The notes below the pieces were generated by a model. It saw only the letters and a list, made by a program, of their open reading frames with translations, had not been told where the DNA came from and ran no database searches. A DNA stretch of 64,000 bases from Acidobacteriaceae bacterium (lineage in GTDB: Bacteria; Acidobacteriota; Terriglobia; Terriglobales; Acidobacteriaceae), in contig PLGG01000017.1 of the NCBI GenBank assembly GCA_003138515.1, forward strand, positions 137,031 through 201,030, given 5' to 3'. Both the position numbers and the translations under genes were made by a program. Shown piece by piece: positions 1 through 8,890 of the stretch (positions are counted from its first letter, which is position 1; the number at the start of each line of letters is the position of its first letter).

Positions 1-195
1 CCGCTGCTCTCAGCCGAATTCAACAACATGCAAACGCTGAGCGAGCAGTACATCGCGACTCGCAAGCAGGCCTCATTTATATCGCCGGACACCTTCCACA
101 GCACGCCTCTTGAAGATCAGATCCTGAGTTGCGCGCGAAACTTCGTATCTATGACGGAAAGTCACGAGTTTCAGGATCAGCCTTCGTGCCATTAA
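1..195 (+). other. Partial open frame at window edge, unrecognised
   Basis: Frame 1 is open from the first base to a TAA at 193-195, about 64 codons. The first 25 codons have the GC-rich third positions of local genes. The later part does not, and it runs into a short direct repeat. This could be the 3' end of a gene that starts outside the window, or a gene cut by a rearrangement. I recognise no domain. Sequence upstream of the window would settle it. Confidence 0.25.
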
Positions 196-225
196 ATCCT
201 GCTCAGCCTTTGTGCCACTAGATCC
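178..225. repeat. Two-copy 22-nt direct repeat, 26-nt period
   Basis: The 22-mer at 178-199 begins CAGCCTTCGTGCCATTAAAT. It recurs at 204-225 with three changes. The first copy spans the stop codon (193-195) of the partial frame, like other stop-codon repeats in this window. It could instead be the repeated end of a transposon. Confidence 0.55.
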
Positions 226-759
226 GACCCGCGCAGTCCGGGCAGCCCCGATGTCAAGAGCCCGACAACGCACGGATCGCCCCAAGCCGCTGAAAACACT
301 CGCCAAGAATTCTTCCCAAGTTTGCCGATCATTTCGCCCTGTTGGCGCACAATCGTTCCATGATCGGCCTCCGCACAGCGGCCCACGCTGCTCGGCAGCT
401 CAAGCGCGCGGCAGCCGGCGCAATCGTAAATGTTGATCAAAGAGGTTTATTTGCCCCGAAAACTGCCCTTAACCCGTTTGAATGGGCGACTTTAGGGAGT
501 CAACTACAATGAAATCAACGAGTTAGCGGAAATGCTGAGAGGTACAAATGACTGAAAATAAACCGCTTAACCCCAAAATGGGGTGGGGGGGGGTACCGAA
601 AAGTAAACGGCTCCGCCGCATCGCCAAAGCCGCAAGGCGGAAGAAGAGACAGCGTCAGCCTCTCCCTCCGCCCCTGTTATTCCGGAATTGTCGATTCAAA
701 ATTGCCGGGTTCAGTTTTGTTTTCCGGTCCTTGTGCGCGGTGTAAGCGGTCCTCGCCGC
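226..759. other. Gene-poor stretch
   Basis: I find no convincing gene here. Short frames exist on both strands but lack a good start, normal codon use or a recognisable domain. A run of G lies near 583-592. The stretch separates the partial frame at the edge from the convergent DUF5818 gene. Confidence 0.5.
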
Positions 760-1143
760 TCAGGCCTCCACGCCTACGATGCTCTCGACGTGAATCACTT
801 TCGCCTGCTCATCGAGTTCGCCCGTCACCTTCACCGTCTTGCCCTCAAACGGCTTGGCGCGTTGCGAGTCGTCCAGCGTGTATACCGCGCCGGAAGAATC
901 TCGCAGAGCGAATTGTTCGCCGTTCTTGACGACGGTGCCGGTGAAGGTCGCAGCTTGCGCCTGGCTCTGATCGGGTTGCGGTTGCTGCGGCTGCGCTTGG
1001 TCGGGTTGCTGTTGCGGCCGCGCCTGGTCCTGCGCAGCGGCAGCGTCGGCGCTGGAAAACGGCCTCCCCCACGCCAACGCAAGCGCCAACGCAATCGCGC
1101 CAAAGATGGACAGGTCAAAAAGGTTGCGCTTAATGGAACGCAT
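760..1143 (-). CDS. Secreted DUF5818-type protein
   Basis: A protein of 127 residues. The ATG at 1143 is chosen because a GGAGG lies about 8 nt upstream and a signal-like hydrophobic segment follows (residues about 9-22). After that comes a Gln/Pro/Ala-rich linker and then a small C-terminal domain of about 55 residues containing FTGTVVKNGEQFALRD. That domain matches my recollection of DUF5818, a small beta domain common in acidobacterial exported proteins and related in layout to OB-fold stress proteins. It is probably exported. The molecular function is unknown, and the DUF assignment is from pattern memory rather than a search. Confidence 0.75.
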   Translation of the reverse strand: MRSIKRNLFDLSIFGAIALALALAWGRPFSSADAAAAQDQARPQQQPDQAQPQQPQPDQSQAQAATFTGTVVKNGEQFALRDSSGAVYTLDDSQRAKPFEGKTVKVTGELDEQAKVIHVESIVGVEA

Positions 1144-1391
1144 AACGAGTACCTCCGGAGGGTTGAATTCGCCAGGGCACGCTCGCTCCGTTCGGCCGAG
1201 GCAATGAGATGGCAGCATCCGGCGGGCCAAACTCGAAGCGCCTGAAAATGCAAGGAATTCGCCCCAACATAAGCGCCATGCCGGTAAATACTGCACACCT
1301 CACTCGGCAAAAGATGCTCGCATTTGGAGGAAAGATGCTCGCGTGAGTCGAAAGACGATCTTCACGCGCCCGGGTGAAATTCGCGTGAATC

Positions 1392-2429
1392 TCAGTCCGC
1401 GTCCTGCCGCACGCGCTTGGCCAGCGCCCACTTGAGTTCCTCGATGCCCTCGCCCGTCACCGCCGAGACGGCGTGAAACTCAAGCTTTTTTCGCTTGGCG
1501 TGCGCCGCCAGCTTTTTCAGCTTCTCGGGATTCGCCGCGTCGATCTTTGTTGCAACAACGATCATCGGCTTCCCGGCCAGCGGATGCTCGTCGGCGCTTT
1601 GCCCTTTCGAGCTAAAGCTAGCCAACTCGTTGTTGATCACCTTGAAGTCTTCCACTGGATCGGGCCTTCCCGATGCGTCCGACACATCCACCAGGTGAAC
1701 CAGCAGCCGCGTGCGCTCAATGTGGCGAAGAAACTGAACGCCCAACCCCGATCCAAGGTGCGCGCCCTCGATCAGCCCAGGCATATCGGCCACCACAAAG
1801 GATTCGAGATCCGGCTCCTCGCCCACGGTTACGACGCCCAGGTTTGGCTCGAGCGTCGTGAACGGATAATCGGCAATCTTCGGCCGCGCCGCCGAGATGC
1901 GCGAGATCAGCGTGGACTTGCCCGCGTTCGGCAGGCCGACCAATCCCACGTCGGCCAGCAGTTTCAGTTCCAGCCGGTAACTGCGCTCTTCGCCCGCTCT
2001 TCCTAGCTCGTGCTCGCGCGGAGCCTGGTGCATGCTCGTCGCAAAGTGCTGGTTGCCGCGGCCGCCGCGCCCACCCTTCGCGATGACAAGGCGCTCATCC
2101 GGCTCGCTGAAGTCGTGAATCAGCTCGCCCGTCTCGGCGTCGTAGAGCGAAGTTCCCACCGGAACCTGCAGAGTGATCGACCGGCCGTCGAGCCCCGTGC
2201 AGTTCGAGCCCATGCCGTGCTCGCCGCGCTGCCCCTTGTGCTCCGGGTTGTAGCGAAAGTGAATCAGCGTATTGTGCCGCTGGCTCGACTGCATCACGAC
2301 ATCGCCGCCACGCCCGCCATCGCCGCCAGACGGCCCCCCGCGCGGCACGAACTTCTCCCGCCGGAAGGCCATGCAGCCGTTGCCTCCGTCGCCGGCCTTC
2401 ACTCGAATTCTGGCTTCATCTAAAAACAT
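1392..2429 (-). CDS. obgE: Obg-family GTPase (CgtA/ObgE)
   Basis: A 345-residue protein, normal for an Obg without the variable C-terminal extension. The glycine-rich Obg fold covers about residues 1-158 ([28 protein letters not shown]). The G domain follows, with P-loop GLPNAGKST, switch/G3 DMPGLIEG and TKID as G4. Obg GTPases bind the large ribosomal subunit and couple ribosome assembly to the stringent response. The ATG at 2429 is preferred over a TTG four codons upstream because Obg proteins usually start MF(V/L)DEA. The usual partners rplU-rpmA are not adjacent here. Confidence 0.97.
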   Translation of the reverse strand: MFLDEARIRVKAGDGGNGCMAFRREKFVPRGGPSGGDGGRGGDVVMQSSQRHNTLIHFRYNPEHKGQRGEHGMGSNCTGLDGRSITLQVPVGTSLYDAETGELIHDFSEPDERLVIAKGGRGGRGNQHFATSMHQAPREHELGRAGEERSYRLELKLLADVGLVGLPNAGKSTLISRISAARPKIADYPFTTLEPNLGVVTVGEEPDLESFVVADMPGLIEGAHLGSGLGVQFLRHIERTRLLVHLVDVSDASGRPDPVEDFKVINNELASFSSKGQSADEHPLAGKPMIVVATKIDAANPEKLKKLAAHAKRKKLEFHAVSAVTGEGIEELKWALAKRVRQDAD

Positions 2430-2816
2430 GCATCTCGCCAAACATACTTCTTGCCGGCCAATCCGGCTTTTACGCGCTGGCTCACACAGACCTGATCGTC
2501 GTCTAACCGCCGTCTTCTCAGTCTACCGAACCGTTCCGCTCGCCTCCGCCCATGCCAAACCCAGCTCAAATCGCGCCGCATCGGCCCGCAGGCGCCACCG
2601 CAACCTCTGTTCTTCACCGAAAAAACATTCATTTGTGACGCAGACTACTTCTCATCCGCAATTTTGAGGCATAGAATCGCTTCCAAACTTCGATCAGACC
2701 CTTTCAGTGGAGCGAACAAATCAGAGGTTTCGCTTCGCCCGTGCCTTAACCGCCGCCAGAGCGGACCGGCTTACTCAATCGGCCTTTCTCCAGCATCTGC
2801 CCGGGCAGCGCTGGCA
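2430..2816. other. Intergenic region between divergent obgE and TonB receptor
   Basis: About 390 bases that must hold both divergent promoters. No gene with good coding character is seen. The receptor frame extends upstream to 2664, but that extension has neither a signal peptide nor sensible composition, so I treat it as non-coding. Confidence 0.5.
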
Positions 2817-5800
2817 ATGGCAGAGTTAAGGTGGAACGGGATTCAGGGTTTGGTGTTGGCAGCGCTGTGCCTGAGCGCTCACGCGGTGGTTCTCGCCCAG
2901 TCGAATCCGGCCGATTCCCTCCCGTCGAACTTCGTTCAGATTCAATCTCCTCAATCGGGTTCCCTTGCTGGTCGCCTCACCGATCTGCATTCGGCGCCAC
3001 TGGCCGGTGTCGCCATCGTCCTGCGCAACCAAACCACCGGCGCTGAGGCCCGCACCACCACCGCGAAGAACGGCGCCTTCCGTTTTGCTTCGCTCGATGC
3101 GGGCGAGTACGCGCTTGACGCCGACTCGGGGCCGCTCGGCCACGGCCGTCTCGAAGGGATTCTTGTCACCGGCGGAAGCGAATCCCGCGTCCAGGCCGCG
3201 ATTCGCTTCGAGCCCGCCGCCCCCGCGTTGCTTGAGGCCGCCGCGCCGCCACAAACTGCCGGCTCACCAACCGCGCCTCAGTCTATGCCGCCAAGGGCCA
3301 TTCTGTCGGCGGCCTCTGTGCCGCCCACACCGCTGCCGCCACCCGCGCCGAACCCGGCAATCGTCGCGCCGAATTCGCCGCCTGTCGCTCCCAGTCCCGC
3401 ACCAGGGCCCGCTTCAAGACCCGCTCCATGGCCCGCTCCAGCCACATCCAGCCCGCAGCCCGTCGCGTCCCAGCTCGTCGCGTCCATCGCCCCAATCGCG
3501 GGAGTGCCACTGAGTCGCCTTCCTCTAGGAATCTCGACCGGCGCGGACGCCATCAGCCCTTCTGCACAGCCCGCGGTTCCAACTCCGGTTTTGGCGACCG
3601 TTGCGCCGCCCGTCACGCCTCCGCCCGCAGCCCCCGCGGCAAATCCGGCCCCAGCCATCGTTTTTGCATCGCCATCTGCGGCGCCCACACCACTCGCGCC
3701 ACAGCACGCTCAGCCGCAGGTTCACGTCCTCGCCCTTCCGATGCGCGCCGCCCTTGAAACGCAATCCGCCGTCGTGGAACTCGCGCTCGCTGCCGCGCCT
3801 CCGCGCACGCTTCCGCTCAAGTGCGGCGCCGCGCCTTCTCTCGCCGCCGCAGCAGTACCGCCCGGTCTCTTGCAGACTGCATTGCTCAATCTGCCTCCTG
3901 TAGCGGCGACCGTGGCCACTGCACAACCTTCAGACCTCGTCACGCCTGTTGTCTCCACCACCGTCACCGCCACGCAATTGCAGGCCCTGCCCGCAAGCGG
4001 GCGTCGCTGGCAGGAGTTCCTGCTTGACACGCCCGCAGCCAGCGCCTCGGCTGACTCGTCGCAAGCCTCCTACCGCGGCTCCCAGCAATCGGCCGAAATT
4101 ACAGTCGACGGCGCCAATACCAGCCTTGCCTTCGGCGTTGCCGCTGGCTCCATTTCCTCAGGCGAGTCCTCGGACCCGCAACGCTCGATGAGTCAATCTG
4201 GAGGCCGATCCTGGACCGGTGGGCGCAGCCTCGGCGTAAGCGAAGCCGCCATCCGCGAGGTGACAACCGCTGCAGGCAACGTGGAGGCCGAAGGCATGCT
4301 CTCCGCCGGCGGGCGCACCTCAATCCGCACCGAGAGCGGCGCCAACGCTCTTCACGGCCAGGGCTTCCTCTTCGACCGCCAAAATACGTGGGGTGCCCGG
4401 AACCCGTTCACGCAGTGGCTGCAGAACACCGGCTCCGCGTCAGCGCCCAACTTCACCGCCGCTCCCTTCACCCCGCCCGATCACGAAATCGTCTGGGGCG
4501 TCGGCATGGGTAGCCGTATTCGGCGCGACAAGCTCTTCTGGTTCGCCGCTCTCGACAGCAACCGCCGTAACGACCCAGGCCTCTCCACGGTCAGGAATCC
4601 AGCTGAGTTCTTTAATCCGCCCGAGCCAACCAGCGCCTCCGTCACTCTGCTCAGCGCGCAGCTCGGCGAAAGTCAGAACCAGGCTTACAGCGACTACCTC
4701 GGCGTCGCCGCATCCGGCTATGCGCCGGCAGGCCTCGAACAGCTCGCCGCCCTTCTCGGGCCGGCTCCTCGCATTTCCGCGCAGTGGGTCGGCTTTGCCC
4801 GCATCGATTGGCAGGCGGCCGAGCGCCATCACTTCACGCTCGAAGGCATCGGCGCGAACTTGAGCGCTCCCGGCGGCGGTCTCACTCGCGTCTCGGAAAC
4901 TTACGGCAGCCACAGCTACGGCTCCAGCCAGGCCAGCCAGCGGTGGCTCCTCGCTCGTTGGGAGGCGTATCTCACGCCGAATTTGCTCGCCGTCACGCAG
5001 GCCTCCGCGGGCCGCGCCATTCTCAGTGCACGGCCCGATGCGCCATCCACCTTCGAGCAATCGTTCCTCGGCGGCAATTCCTGGGGCCAGTTGCCGCAGA
5101 TTGTCGTGGACTCGCGCTATGGATTCACCATCGGGAATCCCTCGCGCTTCGGCCAGGGCAGCTACCCCGACGAACGCCTTTTTCATGGACAAGAAATGCT
5201 CGACTGGGTCCACGGCAAGCTGCTCGTCAAGGCCGGCTTTGAGCTCGATCACAACTCCGATGCTGTCACTGAACTGCGCAATCAGACCGGCACCTACTCC
5301 TACTCCACCGTCGCCAGCTTCATCTCCGACGCGCTGGCCTTTCAGAAATTCGGTCTTAGTGACGCCCTCGACTCACACAATCCTCACAATTGCGGCGTCA
5401 CCAATGCCAAATTCGGCAGTCAGCCATGCTATTCCTACTACTCCCAAACTATGGGCCCCACAAACTGGCACTTGAGCACCAACGATTTCGCCGGATACGT
5501 AACCGCGCAGTGGCAACTGAGCAAGTTGGCCGTCTTCTCCGCCGGCCTGCGTTGGGAGCGAGAGCAAATGCCGCCGCCCATCGCCTCGCTTGCCAATCCC
5601 GAGCTAACCAGCGCAACGCAGACCAATCCCCAGCCTCCGCTTTCGGCGAACCTGCCCAGCCTCGGCAACAACTGGGGGCCGCGCTTCAGCCTCGCCATCG
5701 GAAACGCTCATGACCACTGGCCGGTGCTGCGCCTGGGCTACGGCATGTACTACGGCCGCACTGAAAACGCCACCATCGAGACCGCCCTCACGCAGACCGG

Positions 5801-7094
5801 ATCGCTCAAGGGCGACCTGAGCTTTTTCATGCGCCCCTCCGACGATTGCCAACACTGCTCGGGGGGCGCGCCGCCGTTTCCCTACGTCCTCGTCGGCCAA
5901 CCAACAAGCCTCGTCGCTCCTGGTGCGGTCGGCTTCGCGTCCAGCTTCCATAATCCTGAAGTCCATCAGGCCATTGCTTCCATCGAGCAGCCGTTGCCCG
6001 GTCGCGTCATGCTGACCGCCGGCGCCATGCTCTCGCTTGGCCGCCGCCTGCCCATCTCCATCGATTCCAACTTCAACCCTGCAGTCAATCCCAGCGTCAT
6101 TACCTACGGCGTGAAAGACCCAACCGGCACTGGACCCATCAAGTCCGCGCAAATCACCGTCCCCTTCTACGCTTCCTGGTCCTTCGCAGTGTGTCCCGCC
6201 GGTTCGCCGCTGAATCCCGCCAGTCAGTGCGGCCGGCGCTTCGCCGATTACCAGCAGATCGCCCAGATCGTGAGCCGAGCCAACTCCACTTACGAAGCCG
6301 CCATGGTCAAGATCGCGCGCTACGGCCGCAGCGGCTTAGGCTTCCATGCGAATTACACCTACGCGCACGCGATGGATTGGAATCCCAACGAGACCACGCT
6401 CGTCGCCGGCAGCGATGTGCTCGATCCCGCCAACTTCAGCCAGGAATACGGGACCAGTAATCTTGATATCCGCCACTTCGCCTCCATCATGGCCATCTAC
6501 GAAGCGCCTTGGAAGCTACGCGATTTTGCCGGCCGCATCGCCAACGGCTGGATGCTCTCCGGCATCGGGCAGTTCCGCAGCGGCCTGCCGTACACCATGC
6601 GCACGTCCGGCTCGCTGCCCGAGGAGTTTGACACAACCGGCAACGCCATCACGGGCCTCGGCCCCGGCATGAACGGATCAGGCGGGGACAACCGCGTCTA
6701 CGGACTCGGGAACGACGGCCGTGCCTACAACATCGGCCGCAACACCTTCCGCTATCCCAATACTTGGAAGGCCGATCTCCGCCTCGCCAAGCGCTTCGAC
6801 ATCGGCGAGAGGCGTCAGTTGGAACTGATCGCCGAAACCTTCAATCTCTTCAATCATCAAAACGTCACCGGCCTCGAAACGACCGGCTACTCCATCGAGA
6901 ACAGCGGCTCTTTCGGCACACACCCCACGCTCTGCTACCTCACCATCAATACCGTCGGCAGCGCGAGCTGCGGCACCACCACCCTCACCGGCTCAGGAAC
7001 TCCCATTGCCGCTTTTGGCCGGCCGCTCAACATCAACGCCACGGATTTCTACCGCGAGCGGCAGATTGAAATCGGCGTGCGCATGCGCTTCTAA
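2817..7094 (+). CDS. Giant TonB-dependent receptor with carboxypeptidase-regulatory-like domain
   Basis: The ATG at 2817 gives 1425 residues and places a signal peptide (LVLAALCLSAHAVVLAQ) at the start. A carboxypeptidase-regulatory-like beta sandwich follows (AGRLTDLHSAPLAGVAIVLR). Next is an unusual Pro/Ala-rich low-complexity linker of about 200 residues, then a plug-like region (VTATQLQALPASGRRWQEF, SAEITVDGANTS) and a long outer-membrane barrel ending in an aromatic residue (IGVRMRF). This is the acidobacterial SusC/OmpA-like receptor layout, thought to import oligosaccharides or other large solutes using TonB energy. The substrate cannot be read from the sequence. The gene stands alone. 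Confidence 0.9.
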   Translation: MAELRWNGIQGLVLAALCLSAHAVVLAQSNPADSLPSNFVQIQSPQSGSLAGRLTDLHSAPLAGVAIVLRNQTTGAEARTTTAKNGAFRFASLDAGEYALDADSGPLGHGRLEGILVTGGSESRVQAAIRFEPAAPALLEAAAPPQTAGSPTAPQSMPPRAILSAASVPPTPLPPPAPNPAIVAPNSPPVAPSPAPGPASRPAPWPAPATSSPQPVASQLVASIAPIAGVPLSRLPLGISTGADAISPSAQPAVPTPVLATVAPPVTPPPAAPAANPAPAIVFASPSAAPTPLAPQHAQPQVHVLALPMRAALETQSAVVELALAAAPPRTLPLKCGAAPSLAAAAVPPGLLQTALLNLPPVAATVATAQPSDLVTPVVSTTVTATQLQALPASGRRWQEFLLDTPAASASADSSQASYRGSQQSAEITVDGANTSLAFGVAAGSISSGESSDPQRSMSQSGGRSWTGGRSLGVSEAAIREVTTAAGNVEAEGMLSAGGRTSIRTESGANALHGQGFLFDRQNTWGARNPFTQWLQNTGSASAPNFTAAPFTPPDHEIVWGVGMGSRIRRDKLFWFAALDSNRRNDPGLSTVRNPAEFFNPPEPTSASVTLLSAQLGESQNQAYSDYLGVAASGYAPAGLEQLAALLGPAPRISAQWVGFARIDWQAAERHHFTLEGIGANLSAPGGGLTRVSETYGSHSYGSSQASQRWLLARWEAYLTPNLLAVTQASAGRAILSARPDAPSTFEQSFLGGNSWGQLPQIVVDSRYGFTIGNPSRFGQGSYPDERLFHGQEMLDWVHGKLLVKAGFELDHNSDAVTELRNQTGTYSYSTVASFISDALAFQKFGLSDALDSHNPHNCGVTNAKFGSQPCYSYYSQTMGPTNWHLSTNDFAGYVTAQWQLSKLAVFSAGLRWEREQMPPPIASLANPELTSATQTNPQPPLSANLPSLGNNWGPRFSLAIGNAHDHWPVLRLGYGMYYGRTENATIETALTQTGSLKGDLSFFMRPSDDCQHCSGGAPPFPYVLVGQPTSLVAPGAVGFASSFHNPEVHQAIASIEQPLPGRVMLTAGAMLSLGRRLPISIDSNFNPAVNPSVITYGVKDPTGTGPIKSAQITVPFYASWSFAVCPAGSPLNPASQCGRRFADYQQIAQIVSRANSTYEAAMVKIARYGRSGLGFHANYTYAHAMDWNPNETTLVAGSDVLDPANFSQEYGTSNLDIRHFASIMAIYEAPWKLRDFAGRIANGWMLSGIGQFRSGLPYTMRTSGSLPEEFDTTGNAITGLGPGMNGSGGDNRVYGLGNDGRAYNIGRNTFRYPNTWKADLRLAKRFDIGERRQLELIAETFNLFNHQNVTGLETTGYSIENSGSFGTHPTLCYLTINTVGSASCGTTTLTGSGTPIAAFGRPLNINATDFYRERQIEIGVRMRF

Positions 7095-7135
7095 TAGCCT
7101 CTCTGCTCCATCCGGCTCGCCCACGCATTTGGGAC

Positions 7136-7215
7136 TGTTCACCCTTCACCGGTTCACTCCTTCACTCTTTCAACCTTTCACGTGTTCACTCTTTCACTCC
7201 TTCACGCTTTCACTG
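7136..7215. repeat. Degenerate TTCACTCC-type tandem array at the 3' end of cca
   Basis: On the plus strand, units of about 7-9 nt related to TTCACTC repeat roughly ten times. Read on the cca strand this is GTGAAAG/GAGTGAA, and the first unit supplies the cca stop codon TGA (7212-7210). The array separates two convergent genes. See the findings on stop-codon repeats. Confidence 0.75.
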
Positions 7216-8775
7216 TTTTCCAACCGGAAATCGCTCCCTCACCAGCTTCAGCGCTTCCTCCGCCGTCGCAATCGTCCCCTCCAACTGCGCATCCTCGGCC
7301 GCTCGCAGCATTTCGCGGAACCGCGCGCCCGGTGGGTAGCCAGCCGCAATCAGCTCCCGTCCCGTAATCAGTGGCGTCGGCCTCACCGCCGCCTCCGGCA
7401 TCGAAGACAAACGATCCCGAACAAATTCCCAGTGCTCCAGGTAGCCGCTGCCGGCCAGGCAATCCATCTTGTGCAGCGCCAGGTGCTCTTTGAATCGCTC
7501 CAGCCTGAAGAACCGCTTCAGCGTCGACTCTTTCATGTGCTGCGCATCCATGAACCGCATGTGATTCTCGATCAATGCCACAACTTGACGGGTCTCTTCG
7601 TTTGAAAATCGGAATCGCCGGCAAATCTCCGCGCCCATCGCGACGCCAATGTCTACGTGCCCATCGAAGCGGATCCGATCTGGAGCACGCCTGAACGTTG
7701 GCGGCTTGCCCACATCGTGCAGCAGCGCTCCCCACGCAAGGGTCTCCGAGCATCTCGGCTCCAATTGCTCCAGCAGCATCAGCGTGTGCACCCATACGTC
7801 GCCCTCGGGATGGAACTGCGGCGGCTGCTCCACGCCCTTCATGCGCGCCACCTCCGGCAGCACTTCATTCAGCAGCCCCGTTTCGTCCAGCAATTCGAAC
7901 GCGCGCCGCGTATGGCCCTCGGTAAGCATTTTTGTCAGCTCGTCGCGCACGCGCTCGCGGCTCACGGCTTGAATTCTCGAAGCCAGTGACCGAATCGCTC
8001 GCTTTGTCTCCGCCTCCAGCTCAAACCCAAATCGCGCCGCGAATCGAACCCCGCGCAACATGCGCAGATGGTCCTCTTCGAATCGCTGCTCCGGCCGCCC
8101 GATAGCGCGCACTACGCCCGCGTCCAGGTCCGCCAGCCCACCCACATAATCGAGGACAGCCCCGCGCAAACCGGTTGGCACGGCTCCGCGCAGACCGGCC
8201 CACTCTCTCGCTGAATTGTCATCATCAAGCACGGCCCCGCGCGCAGCGGCCTCCTCTCCCACTGAACTGTCATCCTGAGCGGAGGTCGCCGCGGCGACCG
8301 AAGTCGAAGGACCTGCGGCTGCTTTTTCAAAACGTGACTGAGATTCTTTGCCTGCCTCTTCTGCGATCACACGCAGCGGGTCCAGCAGCAATCCGTTGAT
8401 CGTAAAATCCCGCCGCCGCACATCCTCCTCGGCAGTCTTCGTGTACCGCACCCCATCGGGATGCCGCCCATCGGAATAAGCCAGGTCCGAACGAAACGTT
8501 GCCACTTCGGTAACAAATCCTGCGTCCTCGTCCTCGGGAGCCACCAGAACCACACCAAAATGCGCCCCTACGGCAAACGTTCGCGGAAACATCTCCAGCA
8601 CCACCTCCGGCGTCGCGCTCGTCGCCACGTCGTAGTCGGCCGGCTCGTGCCCCAACAGCAGATCGCGCACGCATCCGCCTGCCAGGTACGCCTCGTACCC
8701 ACGCGCCCGCAGCGTCTCCACAATCTTCATCGCTTCTTCGAACTGTTCAGATCCAGCCATCGTCGCTAAATCCAT
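7210..8775 (-). CDS. cca: CCA-adding enzyme / tRNA nucleotidyltransferase with in-frame insertion
   Basis: A 521-residue class II nucleotidyltransferase. The head domain has LAGGCVRDLLLG and the metal-binding EPADYDVAT near residues 32-52, followed by RRRDFTINGLLLDPL. An RNA-binding segment (RFEEDHLRMLRGVRFAARFG) and an HD-like region (LLHDVGKPPTFRR) follow. The enzyme adds or repairs the CCA end of tRNA; a poly(A) polymerase role cannot be excluded. Between DPLRV and DYVGGLADLDAG lies an insertion of roughly 65 residues that family members lack. Most of it is encoded by a repeat element and a 51-nt duplication. The reading frame stays open, so the enzyme is probably functional. The gene diverges from tsaD. 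Confidence 0.93.
   Translation of the reverse strand: MDLATMAGSEQFEEAMKIVETLRARGYEAYLAGGCVRDLLLGHEPADYDVATSATPEVVLEMFPRTFAVGAHFGVVLVAPEDEDAGFVTEVATFRSDLAYSDGRHPDGVRYTKTAEEDVRRRDFTINGLLLDPLRVIAEEAGKESQSRFEKAAAGPSTSVAAATSAQDDSSVGEEAAARGAVLDDDNSAREWAGLRGAVPTGLRGAVLDYVGGLADLDAGVVRAIGRPEQRFEEDHLRMLRGVRFAARFGFELEAETKRAIRSLASRIQAVSRERVRDELTKMLTEGHTRRAFELLDETGLLNEVLPEVARMKGVEQPPQFHPEGDVWVHTLMLLEQLEPRCSETLAWGALLHDVGKPPTFRRAPDRIRFDGHVDIGVAMGAEICRRFRFSNEETRQVVALIENHMRFMDAQHMKESTLKRFFRLERFKEHLALHKMDCLAGSGYLEHWEFVRDRLSSMPEAAVRPTPLITGRELIAAGYPPGARFREMLRAAEDAQLEGTIATAEEALKLVRERFPVGKQ
8150..8345. repeat. Repeat element and 51-nt tandem duplication inserted inside cca
   Basis: A 51-nt unit begins at 8178 and recurs at 8229 (17 codons, about 80 percent alike, each ending CTGAA(T/C)TGTCATC). 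Right after it is a segment with the perfect 16-bp palindrome GGTCGCCGCGGCGACC at 8284-8299, flanked by TCATCCTGAGC and GAAGTCGAAGGACCTGC. Strings of this type recur between genes in acidobacterial genomes as far as I recall. Here the element is translated as part of Cca. Confidence 0.75.
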
Positions 8776-8890
8776 TCTCGCTCGCCCACGCCAATCGGAT
8801 AGCCAACCCGCTGACCAGCCTGGTTTTCTAGCTCGGGTAACTCCGCCAGCACCACTATCCCCGCTCTCTTCGGCCCACTAAACTGAAACT

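Noticed and set aside
548..745. 65-codon basic frame near the window start
   Set aside because: Low-complexity Arg/Lys/Pro composition over a G-run, and no homology I recognise.
2420..2632. 70-codon minus-strand frame upstream of obgE
   Set aside because: Arg-rich, no ribosome site and overlaps the obgE start. No ribosomal protein motif of L21 or L27 is present.
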